Positions 5,455-5,706 of a stretch of DNA of 5,706 nucleotides are shown in pieces. This stretch comes from Bacillota bacterium. GTDB lineage: Bacteria; Bacillota; Sulfobacillia; Sulfobacillales; Sulfobacillaceae. How positions within the stretch are numbered: the first letter of the stretch is position 1; each line of letters starts with the position of its first letter. The DNA is taken from the NCBI GenBank assembly GCA_021820675.1, contig JAKADI010000147.1:1-5706 (forward strand), read 5' to 3'. The position numbers and the translations under genes are program-made. The notes below the pieces were generated by a model that was given only the letters and a program-made list of their open reading frames with translations, had not been told where the DNA came from and did not search any database.

Positions 5455-5706
5455 TCAACCGGTCAAGGCTGCACGCATGGCACTAAGGATCGAATCCAGA
5501 TCGATGTCGGCTCGCGGTTCCAGTGCGGCGATGATGTAGCGGTTCTCCTTTTCCGCATGTACCCAAAAGAGCTTTGCAGGTTGTCCGGCAATTGTTAGGG
5601 CGTCGTCTCGCGTGTCACTGTCTTTAAGCGCTTGCGTCAACTGCCCAATTATGATGTGTTCCCAAATAATGGATTGCACCAGAGTCCATAGACTCGCCTC
5701 CGTTCG
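5455..5706 (-). CDS. Unrecognised small protein, or C-terminal end of a larger one (partial at right edge)
   Basis: The frame ends at TGA 5455-5457 and stays open to the right edge of the window. A GTG at 5679 gives 74 residues, but the only good Shine-Dalgarno (GGAGG at 5697-5701) is 17 bases from it, too far. The gene may therefore begin outside the window. The visible protein has a hydrophobic start (S-L-W-T-L-V-Q-S-I-I-W-E-H-I-I-I-G), a polar middle, the strand-like stretches A-K-L-F-W-V-H-A and N-R-Y-I-I-A-A-L, and an acidic helix D-I-D-L-D-S-I-L-S-A-M-R-A-A-L at the C terminus. This alternation looks like a small folded alpha/beta domain. I do not recognise the family. The hairpin right after the stop supports it as a real gene. 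Confidence 0.55.
   Translation of the reverse strand, partial: RTEASLWTLVQSIIWEHIIIGQLTQALKDSDTRDDALTIAGQPAKLFWVHAEKENRYIIAALEPRADIDLDSILSAMRAALTG

Noticed and set aside
1..5706. CRISPR array, tRNA or rRNA gene
   Set aside because: No regularly spaced repeats and no cloverleaf or rRNA-like sequence were seen on either strand by eye.

Overview
The window looks like part of a Bacillota-type chromosome (inference). It has moderately high GC, strong AGGAGG-type ribosome binding sites, several GTG starts, and a membrane nitrate reductase locus in the order narH-narJ-narI with 15-20 base gaps. A Sulfobacillus- or Alicyclobacillus-like acidophile or thermophile would fit, but the sequence alone does not prove it.

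Layout, left to right. Bases 3-2149 (+) hold the 3' part of narH, complete narJ and complete narI. These are the electron-transfer, assembly-chaperone and haem b subunits of respiratory nitrate reductase; narG and the start of narH lie off the left edge. Next on the same strand, 43 bases on, is a full-length lipoate-protein ligase A gene (2193-3209). Its stop codon touches a small non-coding element (3209-3329) with perfect 12-base terminal inverted repeats and a CTA direct repeat, which looks like a MITE.

Bases 3333-3680 are a scar. A well-signalled + strand gene start (ATG 3406) and a - strand Rieske gene (ATG 3679) run toward each other and are both cut off. Between them is a GC-rich hairpin segment resembling the right end of an IS200/IS605 (TnpB-type) element in - strand orientation. 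The simplest reading is an insertion followed by deletion.

The right part is on the - strand. A complete radical SAM/SPASM protein (start 5097, stop 4021) is followed 3 bases later by a possible 29-residue ORF, then about 250 bases without a recognisable gene, then the truncated Rieske gene. Upstream of the radical SAM gene is a 320-base non-coding stretch. Next come a perfect 12-bp hairpin (5421-5448) and the 3' end of an unrecognised small gene that runs to, or close to, the right edge.

How the genes work together: NarI takes electrons from quinol and passes them through NarH to NarG at the inner face of the membrane, while NarJ helps mature the complex. LplA attaches lipoate to lipoyl-domain proteins and has no known role in nitrate reduction, so its place here is either incidental or points to a lipoyl-dependent system nearby. 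The radical SAM/Rieske pair may once have been a redox or peptide/cofactor-modifying unit. With the Rieske partner lacking its second Cys-His ligand pair, that unit is probably no longer intact here.
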